Of a stretch of DNA of 17,743 bases, positions 8,691-16,896 are shown one piece after another. Within the stretch, counting starts at the first letter, position 1. Each line of letters begins with the position of its first letter. The notes under the pieces are model-generated. The model was not told where the DNA came from. It worked only from the letters and a program-made list of their open reading frames with translations, and did no database searches. Source of the stretch: an uncultured Erysipelotrichaceae bacterium (lineage in GTDB: Bacteria > Bacillota_I > Bacilli_A > Acholeplasmatales > Anaeroplasmataceae); contig CADBQV010000143.1 in NCBI GenBank assembly GCA_902796895.1, forward strand, positions 1 to 17,743, written 5' to 3'. The position numbers and the translations under genes were made by a program.

Positions 8691-11600
8691 TTATTTCTCC
8701 TCCTTTGTAGTATTAATAAGGAAGTCAGCGATTTTTTCTTCTAACTTTTCCCACCAATTAGGATATAAATCTAATGTATTTGTAGTATCTAGATTTAAAT
8801 TGTCATCTAAAGTTGAATTTGGATCATCAATGAAAATATATTTATAGCTATCAGCACTACGTTGGTTAATGCTAATTATTTCATTTAAATAACCATTAAC
8901 TGAATCATATGCTTCATTGTTATATGTTACTTCAGAGTTGAATTTAATGATATTATAGATATTAGATGTTTCAACATTAGCTGCCTTCTTAATGAAGTAA
9001 AGAAGAATAATTCTTTGAGTTTCAGTTCCTTGGAATCTTGTGTAAACAGGAGATAAGAAGCTTGAAACTGCAGATGATATTCCTTGAGGCATTAAAATAG
9101 ATGAACCATTATTTACTGCCATATCTAATAAATATAATAATACTTGATTAGATGAGAATTTATCTTCTTCGTTGAAGATATTTTTAATTTTATAATATTC
9201 TTCATTGAATTTAATTACGATATCAGTTAAAGGAGTTTCTTCGTAATCTTCGATACTCCATTTAGCAGATGATTTTGTTGTACAAGATGTAATAACAATT
9301 AAATTATAGCCATCACTAGATTCAACTATTTCATTATTTGAAGTTGAAATTGAATCCTTTGATAATGGTTCAATATATTCAGTAGGTGATGATTCATTGA
9401 TGAAATATTGGTAAGTATAACCTTCAGCACCATTAGTTTCTTCATATTTTGAATCATGTCCTCTAGAATAATCATATACTCTTTGTTTAATCTTAAAATC
9501 AACATCAGAAGAAGAATTAGTTAAGCTAACATCTTCTAATTTAACATTGAATCCAAGTTTTTTGTATTTTGCCCATGTTTCTTCTGGAGAAGATGGAGAT
9601 TCTGAATATTGAGCCTTAGCACTGTTATTGATTTCGTTAACGATTGTTTCAAGTTCAGTTGCGTGGCTTGTATTTGCTGTATATGAAAGTCTGTTATAAA
9701 TTTCAATTACTAAGTTTTTAGCAACCTCTTCTAAAGTAGTTGCAGGATTATTTACCTTAGTTTCAGTATTTGTCCAATCAACAGTTATATCTTTCCAATC
9801 CTCTACCTTATCAGCTTTATTATCATCATCCATATCTAGATATACTAATAATCTCTTACCAGATAGATTGAAATAAGAATCATATGCGATATCTGAATAT
9901 TCTTTAATGAAATCAGATAAGCTTGTACTTGCATAATTTGTTAATAATTTAGCAGATGCAAGTGATAAGATGTAATAATTGTCAATAATTTCATCAATAT
10001 CAGCAGAATGGAAATATGACATTAAGAAATTATATGTACCTACAGTTGCAGGATAGCCATTTGATGAATAAGCATCATTTGCAAATGCAGTTAAGACATT
10101 TTTAATATAGTTTTCGTATAATTGACGATTAGATTTTTTATCTCTTTCTTCTTTAAATACGCTTGTATCTTTAATTATCTTATTAGATATAAGAGTAATT
10201 GCTGTAGTAGCACCATCTTTTTGTTCTAGATAATCAAAAACACCAAATGCTTTGTTAGTTCCTCTAACTTTAATAGAGTTTTGATCTTCTTCATCAGCTT
10301 TAATATTTAAATTATAAGTTGTTCCATTATATTCTAATGTTGCAAGTAAATTATTATTATCAGCTTTAAAAATTGTTTTTGAATAATCTGAATTATCAAG
10401 TAAATATGCTATTTCAACTTCTTCAACATAAACCTTAACAGCTACATTTTTAACTTCTTTATCAAATGCAGTTGTCATAGTAGAAGAAGAAACTGTATTT
10501 TTAACTAAGATATTTAATAATGAATTATATAATTCTTTATTTTCTGTAATGAATTCATAATATTCATTTGTTGTATGTGATGCTTGATAATAACCTTCAC
10601 AAGCTTTAAGTGTTTCAACAGATATATCCATATCACTTACTGAGCTTTCATCAATATCATCTGATGCATCAGCGAATTTGTATACGATGAAGCTTCCAAG
10701 TTCTGATGATTGAAGTGCAGTAGAATAACGAGTTGAATAGCTTTGATTGTCGTTATCATCTTTTAATTTTAATGTATCATAACAATATCTTCTGAATGTA
10801 TCGTTATAATTATCTTTTAATGTTTTTGCATCATAAACTAAATAATCACTATAAGTTTGATCACTTATTAAACCATTTAAATCAGATAAAGTTTGATTAT
10901 AAAGTGCATCTTCATCTGAAGTTTGATATTTATAAATGATTTCATATGTTGTATCTCTTAGCATATTTAAGCCAGGGAACATTTCATCATATGTTTTAGA
11001 TTTTAATACACCAGCAGGTAAAATACTTCTATATCCACCATACATGTAGTTATATAGCATAACATAAATATCAAGCATTACTTTACCATCTAGCTTAATA
11101 ACAGCTTGATTACTTTCAGGATTCATAGTAGAAGATGCTTTTTTAACCATCTTATCGTAATATTCGATATATTCTTTATAAGTTTGGCTTGCTTTAGTAT
11201 AATCCTTACTATCAGTATCCTTTATGAAATAATAAGTGTTAGTAGAAGAATATAAGTAAATACCAAATGCTCTTAAAGTATTTGAAAATTCAGTACTATC
11301 AGTAAATTTGATTAATAATTGATCTAAATCAAATGTATCTGTGTAAGCTGTTTTTAATTCGGATACGAATTGGCTTTTTGTAAAAGAACCAAATGTATCG
11401 TCATCCTCATCTTCATCCTCACTTAATTTTGTATAATAATCCTTCCAAGCTGCATCATATGCGTATGATAATTTAGCTAATTTAGGATAATATTCTTCCT
11501 TTAAATCTAAGGCTATTTCATATACTGCATCCTTTGTTGTATCATTTTCAAAGTCGTTGTCTTTGTAGTCATCAACAGCAGCCTTAATTAATTCAGAATA

Positions 11601-12182
11601 TTTTTTACCTTTGTTTGTTAAATCTGCAGTAATTTCATTCTTGTGATAAGTAGTAAACATCTTATCATCATATTTTTGATATAATTGTAATAAATTTAAA
11701 TCAGTGTATGATTCAATAGTCTTCCAATATCCTTCAGCCTTCCAATCAGTTGATAAGAAATCTTGGATAATGAAATTAATCATATCCTCTTTAAATTCAA
11801 TATATAATTTTGATAAACTATCAGCAGTTATTTCTTCGTATGTTCCATCATCATCGTAATCTGTTTTTAGTTTATCCTTATCTTCATCAGATAGCTTAGA
11901 TATATCGCCTTTTGCATTTAAAATGATATCAACCTTTTTAAGTGAATCATTTAATACGATTGTTTCTTTTTGGCTATCTATTACATCCTTAGCGCTCCAT
12001 TTTAATTCATCCCATAATTCACCAGTTGTAACTTGGTATTTGCCAGCCTCGGCATAAACCTTGTTACTATCTAGCTTACCATATGTATTTGTTGCGCCAG
12101 AACAAGAAGATAAAGTTATTGCTAAAGCACCTGATAACACTGCAGCAGATATCAAGCGTGCTTTTTTTCTTTTCTTACTCAT
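8691..12182 (-). CDS. Giant PrsA/parvulin-like surface lipoprotein, hallmark histidines lost
   Basis: This 1163-residue lipoprotein is the first gene of the minus-strand operon. The signal peptide has a KKRKK start and a lipobox LSSC, with Cys27 lipidated. Residues 42 onward (VYAEAGKYQVTTGELWDEL) match the PrsA/SurA N-terminal arm pattern. A parvulin-like region is suggested by RLLVYLDMDDDNKADKVE (777-794) and SSDGYNLIVI (about 955-964), laid out like the motifs of the downstream paralogue. Here the two catalytic-type histidines are Arg777 and Asn960, so prolyl isomerase activity is doubtful. Residues 783-794 match the 12-residue EF-hand pattern D-x-D-x-D-N-x-x-D-x-x-E. A run of acidic residues lies near 254-262. 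The ATG at 12182 has AAAGGAG 11 bp upstream. Possible roles, by inference, are a chaperone without isomerase activity or a surface-binding protein. Lipoprotein call strong; fold assignment tentative. Confidence 0.82.
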   Translation of the reverse strand: MSKKRKKARLISAAVLSGALAITLSSCSGATNTYGKLDSNKVYAEAGKYQVTTGELWDELKWSAKDVIDSQKETIVLNDSLKKVDIILNAKGDISKLSDEDKDKLKTDYDDDGTYEEITADSLSKLYIEFKEDMINFIIQDFLSTDWKAEGYWKTIESYTDLNLLQLYQKYDDKMFTTYHKNEITADLTNKGKKYSELIKAAVDDYKDNDFENDTTKDAVYEIALDLKEEYYPKLAKLSYAYDAAWKDYYTKLSEDEDEDDDTFGSFTKSQFVSELKTAYTDTFDLDQLLIKFTDSTEFSNTLRAFGIYLYSSTNTYYFIKDTDSKDYTKASQTYKEYIEYYDKMVKKASSTMNPESNQAVIKLDGKVMLDIYVMLYNYMYGGYRSILPAGVLKSKTYDEMFPGLNMLRDTTYEIIYKYQTSDEDALYNQTLSDLNGLISDQTYSDYLVYDAKTLKDNYNDTFRRYCYDTLKLKDDNDNQSYSTRYSTALQSSELGSFIVYKFADASDDIDESSVSDMDISVETLKACEGYYQASHTTNEYYEFITENKELYNSLLNILVKNTVSSSTMTTAFDKEVKNVAVKVYVEEVEIAYLLDNSDYSKTIFKADNNNLLATLEYNGTTYNLNIKADEEDQNSIKVRGTNKAFGVFDYLEQKDGATTAITLISNKIIKDTSVFKEERDKKSNRQLYENYIKNVLTAFANDAYSSNGYPATVGTYNFLMSYFHSADIDEIIDNYYILSLASAKLLTNYASTSLSDFIKEYSDIAYDSYFNLSGKRLLVYLDMDDDNKADKVEDWKDITVDWTNTETKVNNPATTLEEVAKNLVIEIYNRLSYTANTSHATELETIVNEINNSAKAQYSESPSSPEETWAKYKKLGFNVKLEDVSLTNSSSDVDFKIKQRVYDYSRGHDSKYEETNGAEGYTYQYFINESSPTEYIEPLSKDSISTSNNEIVESSDGYNLIVITSCTTKSSAKWSIEDYEETPLTDIVIKFNEEYYKIKNIFNEEDKFSSNQVLLYLLDMAVNNGSSILMPQGISSAVSSFLSPVYTRFQGTETQRIILLYFIKKAANVETSNIYNIIKFNSEVTYNNEAYDSVNGYLNEIISINQRSADSYKYIFIDDPNSTLDDNLNLDTTNTLDLYPNWWEKLEEKIADFLINTTKEEK
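8697..8706 (-). promoter_or_regulatory. Ribosome binding site inside the end of the upstream lipoprotein gene
   Basis: On the minus strand AAAGGAGGAG lies 8 bp before the ATG at 8688 and forms the last codons (Lys-Glu-Glu) of the 1163-aa gene. The stop and next start are 2 bp apart. This is a strong site and implies translational coupling of the pair. Confidence 0.8.
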
Positions 12183-12227
12183 GTAACAAAAAACTCCTTT
12201 ACCATTAAAATAAAATATGCAACTAAT

Positions 12228-12256
12228 ATCATAACATTTTTATAAATAAAATGCAA
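12228..12256 (-). promoter_or_regulatory. Promoter of the lipoprotein operon
   Basis: On the minus strand a -35-like TTGCAT (12256-12251) is followed after 17 bp by a -10 box TATGAT (12233-12228), with TG at 12236-12235 giving TGTTATGAT. The -10 matches five of six positions and the -35 only three. Transcription would start near 12221, leaving a leader of about 40 bases. Confidence 0.6.
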
Positions 12257-12326
12257 TGAAAAAAGAAAAATGAAAAATCTTTTTTAAAATAATATTTTAA
12301 TAGTGTTTAATTTGTCCTAATTTGTA

Positions 12327-12335
12327 TGTTATAAT
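12327..12335 (+). promoter_or_regulatory. Extended -10 promoter of walJ-rlmH
   Basis: TGTTATAAT is a perfect extended -10 element. No good -35 lies 16-18 bp upstream (best is TTTAAT at 12306-12311). Predicted transcription start is about 12342, which is downstream of the TTG at 12322 and so rules that codon out as the walJ start. Confidence 0.65.
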
Positions 12336-12354
12336 AGTCGATGTTGGTGATATT

Positions 12355-13194
12355 ATGAGATTTAAAGTCTTTTCAAGTGGAAGCGATGGAAATTGCACAC
12401 TAATTGAAATAAAAAATACAAGAATATTAGTTGATGTAGGAATTACAAAAAAGAAAATAATTGAAGGACTCGAAAGCATGAATTTATGCTTAAATGACAT
12501 TAATGGAATACTTATTACACATGAGCATGTTGACCATATAAAAGCATTACCTACACTCCTAAAGGAGTGTTATATACCAATTTATTTATCTCTTGGTACT
12601 CTAAATAACATATACAATATGTATAAAGCAAGAGGTCAAGAAAAGATACTTAAAATGATGGATGATAGATATAATGAATCATCAATTATACCTCTTAAAA
12701 AAATCGAAAATTCATTATTTTATGAAAGCATAAATATTGGTGGAAATATTATTGATATTTTACCCATGTTTCATGATGCAATTGAGCCTATTGGATTTCA
12801 ATTTCATGAAGGAGAAAAACGTCTTGTTTACATAACTGATACAGGCTATGTTCATGAAGAATTATTCAAATATATTAATGATGCAGATGCTTATATTTTA
12901 GAGTCAAATCATGACCCTGAAATATTGCTTGCAAGTAATAGACCATATAATTTAAAAATGAGAATTATATCAGATCATGGACACCTATCTAATGAAAAAT
13001 CAATGGTTTTATTAGCTAAATTAATGGGTGAAAATACAAAGGTTGTATTACATGCTCACGTATCACAAGAATGTAATTTATCAGAGATAATTATAATGAC
13101 AAGAGAAAAGGTTTTTGATAGCTTTGGCATTGATTATTCTAATGTCGAATTTGAAATATTACACCCTTATTTTTCTAAGGAGTATACAATATGA
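12355..13194 (+). CDS. walJ: MBL-fold metallohydrolase WalJ/YycJ
   Basis: This is a cytoplasmic metallo-beta-lactamase-fold protein of the YycJ/WalJ family, linked in Bacilli to the WalRK cell-wall regulon and suspected of nuclease activity. Metal-ligand motifs are intact: HEHVDH at 56-61, His140 in PMFHD, Asp162 in TDTGY, DHGHLSN at 207-213 and His233 in HAHVS. ESNHDPE and DHGHLSN are typical of this branch. I set the start at ATG 12355 (279 aa) rather than TTG 12322. The -10 box overlaps the region between them, and MRFKVFSSGSDGNCTLI matches the usual family N-terminus. The leader is only about 13 bases with a weak GGTGA ribosome site. The stop overlaps the rlmH start by 4 bp (ATGA). The walR, walK, walH and walI genes that often precede it are not in this window. 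Confidence 0.93.
   Translation: MRFKVFSSGSDGNCTLIEIKNTRILVDVGITKKKIIEGLESMNLCLNDINGILITHEHVDHIKALPTLLKECYIPIYLSLGTLNNIYNMYKARGQEKILKMMDDRYNESSIIPLKKIENSLFYESINIGGNIIDILPMFHDAIEPIGFQFHEGEKRLVYITDTGYVHEELFKYINDADAYILESNHDPEILLASNRPYNLKMRIISDHGHLSNEKSMVLLAKLMGENTKVVLHAHVSQECNLSEIIIMTREKVFDSFGIDYSNVEFEILHPYFSKEYTI
13177..13182 (+). promoter_or_regulatory. Ribosome binding site of rlmH inside walJ
   Basis: AAGGAG lies 8 bp before the rlmH ATG at 13191, within the last codons of walJ. Together with the ATGA overlap it supports translational coupling and fixes the rlmH start. Confidence 0.75.
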
Positions 13195-13670
13195 AAATAT
13201 CAATTATAAGTGTAGGAAATATTAAAGAAAAATACTTAAAAGATGCCATTTTAGAATATTCTAAAAGATTATCAAAATATACTAAAATTGAATTTTTAAG
13301 TACAAATGATGAAGCAATTTGTGATAACCCAAGTGATAAAGAAATAGAAATAGTAAAGGATAAGGAAGGAGAAAGACTAAAAAAAATAATACCTTCTAAT
13401 TCATATAAAATTGTCCTTGATTTAAAAGGACAAATGCTAGATTCTATAGAATTATCTAAAAAAATTTCGGATGTTTTTTCTTATAATAATTCAAATATTT
13501 CTTTTATTATTGGTGGTTCACTTGGCCTAAGCAATGAAATTTTAAAAAATGCTGATTATCATTTATGCTTTTCTAAAATGACATTTCCCCATCAATTAAT
13601 GCAAGTAATTTTGTTAGAACAAATTTATAGATCATTTAAAATTATTAACAATGAAGTATATCATAAATAG
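13191..13670 (+). CDS. rlmH: 23S rRNA (pseudouridine1915-N3)-methyltransferase RlmH
   Basis: RlmH is a small SPOUT-class methyltransferase that uses S-adenosylmethionine to methylate pseudouridine 1915 in helix 69 of 23S rRNA in the assembled 70S ribosome. The protein is 159 residues, the usual length. It begins MKISIISVGNIKEKYLKDAI, has the cofactor-binding knot motif FIIGGSLGLSNEI around 105-117, and ends with the family signature SKMTFPHQLMQVILLEQIYR, then NNEVYHK. It overlaps walJ by 4 bp and shares its promoter. The walJ ... rlmH neighbourhood is common in Bacilli, often with an htrA-type protease gene between them, which is absent here. Confidence 0.97.
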   Translation: MKISIISVGNIKEKYLKDAILEYSKRLSKYTKIEFLSTNDEAICDNPSDKEIEIVKDKEGERLKKIIPSNSYKIVLDLKGQMLDSIELSKKISDVFSYNNSNISFIIGGSLGLSNEILKNADYHLCFSKMTFPHQLMQVILLEQIYRSFKIINNEVYHK

Positions 13671-13687
13671 GTATACTTTATTTTTTT
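13650..13687 (+). terminator. Probable terminator after rlmH
   Basis: An AT-rich stem of about 11 bp (AATGAAGTATA 13650-13660 with TATACTTTATT 13672-13682, one G-T pair) has an 11-base loop holding the rlmH TAG stop, and runs into seven Ts (13681-13687). The stem is weak in GC, so termination may be partial. Confidence 0.5.
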
Positions 13688-13696
13688 ATTTAAATG

Positions 13697-13705
13697 TGGT
13701 ATCAT
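13697..13705 (+). promoter_or_regulatory. Extended -10 promoter of the HD-GYP sensor gene
   Basis: TGGTATCAT is an extended -10 with five of six core matches. No convincing -35 is seen; the expected place (about 13677-13682) falls in the terminator T tract. The predicted start lies about 30 bases before the ATG at 13743. Confidence 0.45.
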
Positions 13706-13742
13706 TTAATAAATAGGTCATTAAAAAAAGTGGGATGATATT

Positions 13743-16700
13743 ATGAAAAAACTATTTAAAATATTAATATCATTTGTATTTATATTTTTATTATGCTTTT
13801 ATTTTGTTCCAATAAATGCGAATTCATATTTAGCAGATAAAACAGAAATACCAGTCGATTTGGAAGTATCAGGTGCTGAGGCACTATGCCAAACTGACGA
13901 TGGATATGTATGGATTGCACAGTATTCTGGTTTAACAAGATATGATTCAAAGGATTTTGAAACATATAAAGCATTTGAACAAGACGGTGTTACATATGAC
14001 ATTATAAATGTTAGAGATTTAGTTACTAAAAATAATGTTTTATATATTGCAACATCATCTAATTTATTTAAATACGAAGATAATCATTTTACATGCCTTA
14101 AAACAAATGTAGGTATTATAAAAGAGATTGAATTAGATACTAAAAAAGACATATTATACGTTGCTACAGAAACAAAGGGTATCTTAATGATTGATACTAA
14201 AACAAATACATTAAGTACTCTAGATGGTACCGAAAATAGACCAACAACTGATATAGCTATAGATTATGCAAGAGATGAGATATATTATGTATCAAATGAT
14301 GGTATTTATAATTCTAAAGGCATAAGAATTTTTGATAATTCAAAAATACTTGATATTTATATCTATAAGGATATTTTATTAATAGGAACATTAGATGGAT
14401 ATATCTATAAGTATGATTTAAAAAATAACAAGATTTTAGAAGATAAATATACCATTGGTGATCAAATTAATAAAATTTTATATTCAGAAAGTGAAAATAT
14501 AATATTTGCTGCATGTGAAAATAACGGTATTTATTGTATAGATGAAGAAACTGGAGAACATAATATTGCTTCTAATTTGGAAAATAAAGCTCAGCTTGTT
14601 GATTTAATGATAGATTATGAAGGAAATTTATGGGTTGCATCACATTATATTGGTGCCTCTGGTGTATCAATTATTACTAAAAATGTTCTATTAGAATTAT
14701 TATATGATGATAGTATTTGGCAAACATTAGCTATACCACCAAGTAACGATAGAAATGTTTATGCCTTAGAAAAACATGATGGTATTTTATATATTTCAAC
14801 AACAAGTGGTTTATATTTTTATAATTTAGAAAATAAAAAAATAGAATCATCTAATGTAGTTATGGAAAAAATATATAAATACATTGATGATAATATCGCA
14901 CCTACAATTGAACAATCATTAATTGAAACTGCAAATAAAGAAACAGATGCAGAAAAGAAAGCTAAATTAATAGCTGATATTCCAAACGAATTAGAAAAAG
15001 CTAAAAGAGGATATTATGATTGTAGAGATATTGAAAAATTCAATGATAAATTATATTTTGCTTTCTACAAAATTGGTCTTGTAGAATATGATTATAATAC
15101 AAATAATGTATTAATTTATGATTCAGAATACATCAAAAATCATATCAATAATGCATATAATGAACCTAATTATGCCGTTGCAAATAGTGTTAGATGTTTA
15201 AGAGCTTTTGATAATTATTTAGCAATTGGCTATTCTAAAGGAATTATGAGATATGATGGTTTAAAATTTGATATTAATAATATAGGTGGAAATGTTTTAT
15301 TTATTAACAAATCAAGTAGCGGAAGCCTAGTATTTGATAGAACTAATGGCTTATATTCAATTAGTGATGATTTTAGTACTGTAAATAAAATAAAAATTGA
15401 AAATGAAGTAAGTGGTAATAGCTTAAAGTTTTTATATGATGGAGATAAGCTATATTATAATTTAAACAGTAGATTATTCTGTGCTACATTTGAAGATGGT
15501 AAATCAAAGGTAAGAGAAATAATTGTACCTCACGTTAAAGGTTCAATTGTTGAAATTTCTAAAATAAAAACAATAGTAGATGGTAAAGTTAGCTATAAGT
15601 ATGTTATTGCTAGCCAAACTCAAATTTATATAGCAGACTCATTAGATGTTGATATTTTAACTGATTATGATTTTTATGATTCTTCAAATGGTGTACAACC
15701 AATAATTGCCAATACAAGTGGATATTATGATGAAGAAGAACAAAAATATTATTTCCAATCTACAAATGGTATCTTTGTATATGATTTTAATGAAACTCAA
15801 TTAGCAGCAATACCTACAAAAATAACTATGTGCTCAACTGATGTTGATGGTACTCATTATTTTGAAAATGATATTAAAATTGATAAGAATGCTTATCGTG
15901 TTTCATTTAATATATCAGTATTTGGATTTAGACCTCATAGAGGATATAGTATCTATTATAAATTAAGTGGTTTAAATGATGATTATACACTGTTAACAGA
16001 AGATACAAATACCATTTCATTTTCTAATTTATCAGGTGGCGATTATACATTTAGTGCATATGTAATTGATTCAAATGGTCAAAAAAGTAATGTTGTTACT
16101 GTCCATGTCGTAAAGCCTAAATTAATATATGAATATGTATGGTTTTGGATTTTAATTATACTATTAGCATTAGTTTTAATTGGCGCCCTAAACTTCTTCT
16201 TTATTCATAGAAGAACTAAAAAAGCAATCGAAAGAGAAAATGAATTAAAGGGCATTACTATTGAATCAATAGAAGCAATTGCCCGTACAATCGATGCTAA
16301 GGATACATATACAAATGGTCACTCAATTAGAGTGGGTCATTTCTCAAGAATTATCGCCAAAGAATTAGGATATGATGGTGATGAGCTTGAAAATATTTAT
16401 TATACTGCATTACTTCATGATATTGGTAAGATAGGAATTCCTGATGCGATATTAAATAAGCCAGGAAGACTTACTGATGAGGAATTTGAAATAATGAAGA
16501 GTCACACAACAAAGGGTGCGAAGATACTTGCTGATATTTCAACTATTCCAAATATTGTTGAGGGTGCAAAATATCACCATGAGAAATATGGTGGAGGAGG
16601 ATATCCTGAGGGATTAAAAGGTGAAAATATTCCTTATATCGCAAGAATTATATGCTGTGCCGATTGCTTCGATGCGATGGCTACACGCCGTGTATATAAG

Positions 16701-16823
16701 GATCCTTATCCAAAAGAAAAGATAATTTCTGAATTTGAGCGCTGCAAGGAAATTCAATTTGATCCAAAAATTGCTGATGTAGTTATTAGATTAATAAATG
16801 AAGGCAAGCTTAAAGCAGAATAA
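13743..16823 (+). CDS. Propeller / Y_Y_Y / HD-GYP transmembrane signalling protein
   Basis: HD-GYP domains hydrolyse cyclic dinucleotides such as c-di-GMP. This 1026-residue protein has, in order: a signal peptide or signal anchor (about 4-24); a long beta-propeller region of two-component-regulator type (for example GYVWIAQYSGLTRYDSKDF near 52, GIMRYDGLKFDI further on); a Y_Y_Y-type Ig-like domain (about 720-785, FGFRPHRGYSIYYKLSGL); one membrane helix (about 800-822); and a cytoplasmic HD-GYP domain (about 835-1026). Expected active-site residues are present: His860, HDIGK at 892-896, His921, HH at 945-946, GYP at 953-955 and Asp974. So it is predicted to be active, sensing something outside the cell. 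A charged helical stretch at about 372-421 interrupts the propeller. There is no kinase or GGDEF domain. The start is ATG 13743 with a GGGATGA ribosome site. It is flanked by terminators, hence probably monocistronic. The ligand is unknown. Confidence 0.92.
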   Translation: MKKLFKILISFVFIFLLCFYFVPINANSYLADKTEIPVDLEVSGAEALCQTDDGYVWIAQYSGLTRYDSKDFETYKAFEQDGVTYDIINVRDLVTKNNVLYIATSSNLFKYEDNHFTCLKTNVGIIKEIELDTKKDILYVATETKGILMIDTKTNTLSTLDGTENRPTTDIAIDYARDEIYYVSNDGIYNSKGIRIFDNSKILDIYIYKDILLIGTLDGYIYKYDLKNNKILEDKYTIGDQINKILYSESENIIFAACENNGIYCIDEETGEHNIASNLENKAQLVDLMIDYEGNLWVASHYIGASGVSIITKNVLLELLYDDSIWQTLAIPPSNDRNVYALEKHDGILYISTTSGLYFYNLENKKIESSNVVMEKIYKYIDDNIAPTIEQSLIETANKETDAEKKAKLIADIPNELEKAKRGYYDCRDIEKFNDKLYFAFYKIGLVEYDYNTNNVLIYDSEYIKNHINNAYNEPNYAVANSVRCLRAFDNYLAIGYSKGIMRYDGLKFDINNIGGNVLFINKSSSGSLVFDRTNGLYSISDDFSTVNKIKIENEVSGNSLKFLYDGDKLYYNLNSRLFCATFEDGKSKVREIIVPHVKGSIVEISKIKTIVDGKVSYKYVIASQTQIYIADSLDVDILTDYDFYDSSNGVQPIIANTSGYYDEEEQKYYFQSTNGIFVYDFNETQLAAIPTKITMCSTDVDGTHYFENDIKIDKNAYRVSFNISVFGFRPHRGYSIYYKLSGLNDDYTLLTEDTNTISFSNLSGGDYTFSAYVIDSNGQKSNVVTVHVVKPKLIYEYVWFWILIILLALVLIGALNFFFIHRRTKKAIERENELKGITIESIEAIARTIDAKDTYTNGHSIRVGHFSRIIAKELGYDGDELENIYYTALLHDIGKIGIPDAILNKPGRLTDEEFEIMKSHTTKGAKILADISTIPNIVEGAKYHHEKYGGGGYPEGLKGENIPYIARIICCADCFDAMATRRVYKDPYPKEKIISEFERCKEIQFDPKIADVVIRLINEGKLKAE

Positions 16824-16830
16824 TTTATAG

Positions 16831-16866
16831 GCTGTATTAAACTGATAAAGTTTATACAGCTTTTTT
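16831..16866 (+). terminator. Rho-independent terminator after the HD-GYP gene
   Basis: The left arm GCTGTATTAAACT (16831-16843) pairs with AGTTTATACAGC (16849-16860), giving 12 bp with one bulged T and a GATAA loop. Six Ts follow, then C and five more Ts. Confidence 0.85.
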
Positions 16867-16896
16867 CTTTTTATAAATAATGTATTATTTAATTAA

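Noticed and set aside
11398..11422. Repetitive ATC/TCC-rich stretch in the 1163-aa gene as a microsatellite
   Set aside because: It is an in-frame run of Glu and Asp codons with no clean repeated unit.
12284..12300. AT-only palindrome (7-bp arms, 3-base loop) between the divergent promoters
   Set aside because: It is made only of A and T in a very AT-rich spacer; such palindromes arise easily by chance and nothing else supports an operator.
13192..13194. Possible Mycoplasma code (TGA as Trp), since the walJ stop is TGA
   Set aside because: Long genes use TGG for Trp and contain no in-frame TGA; read-through here would add only five residues. The standard code fits.
13799..14002. Short minus-strand frames over the start of the HD-GYP gene
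   Set aside because: They oppose the signal peptide and first propeller blades, which are clearly coding on the plus strand.
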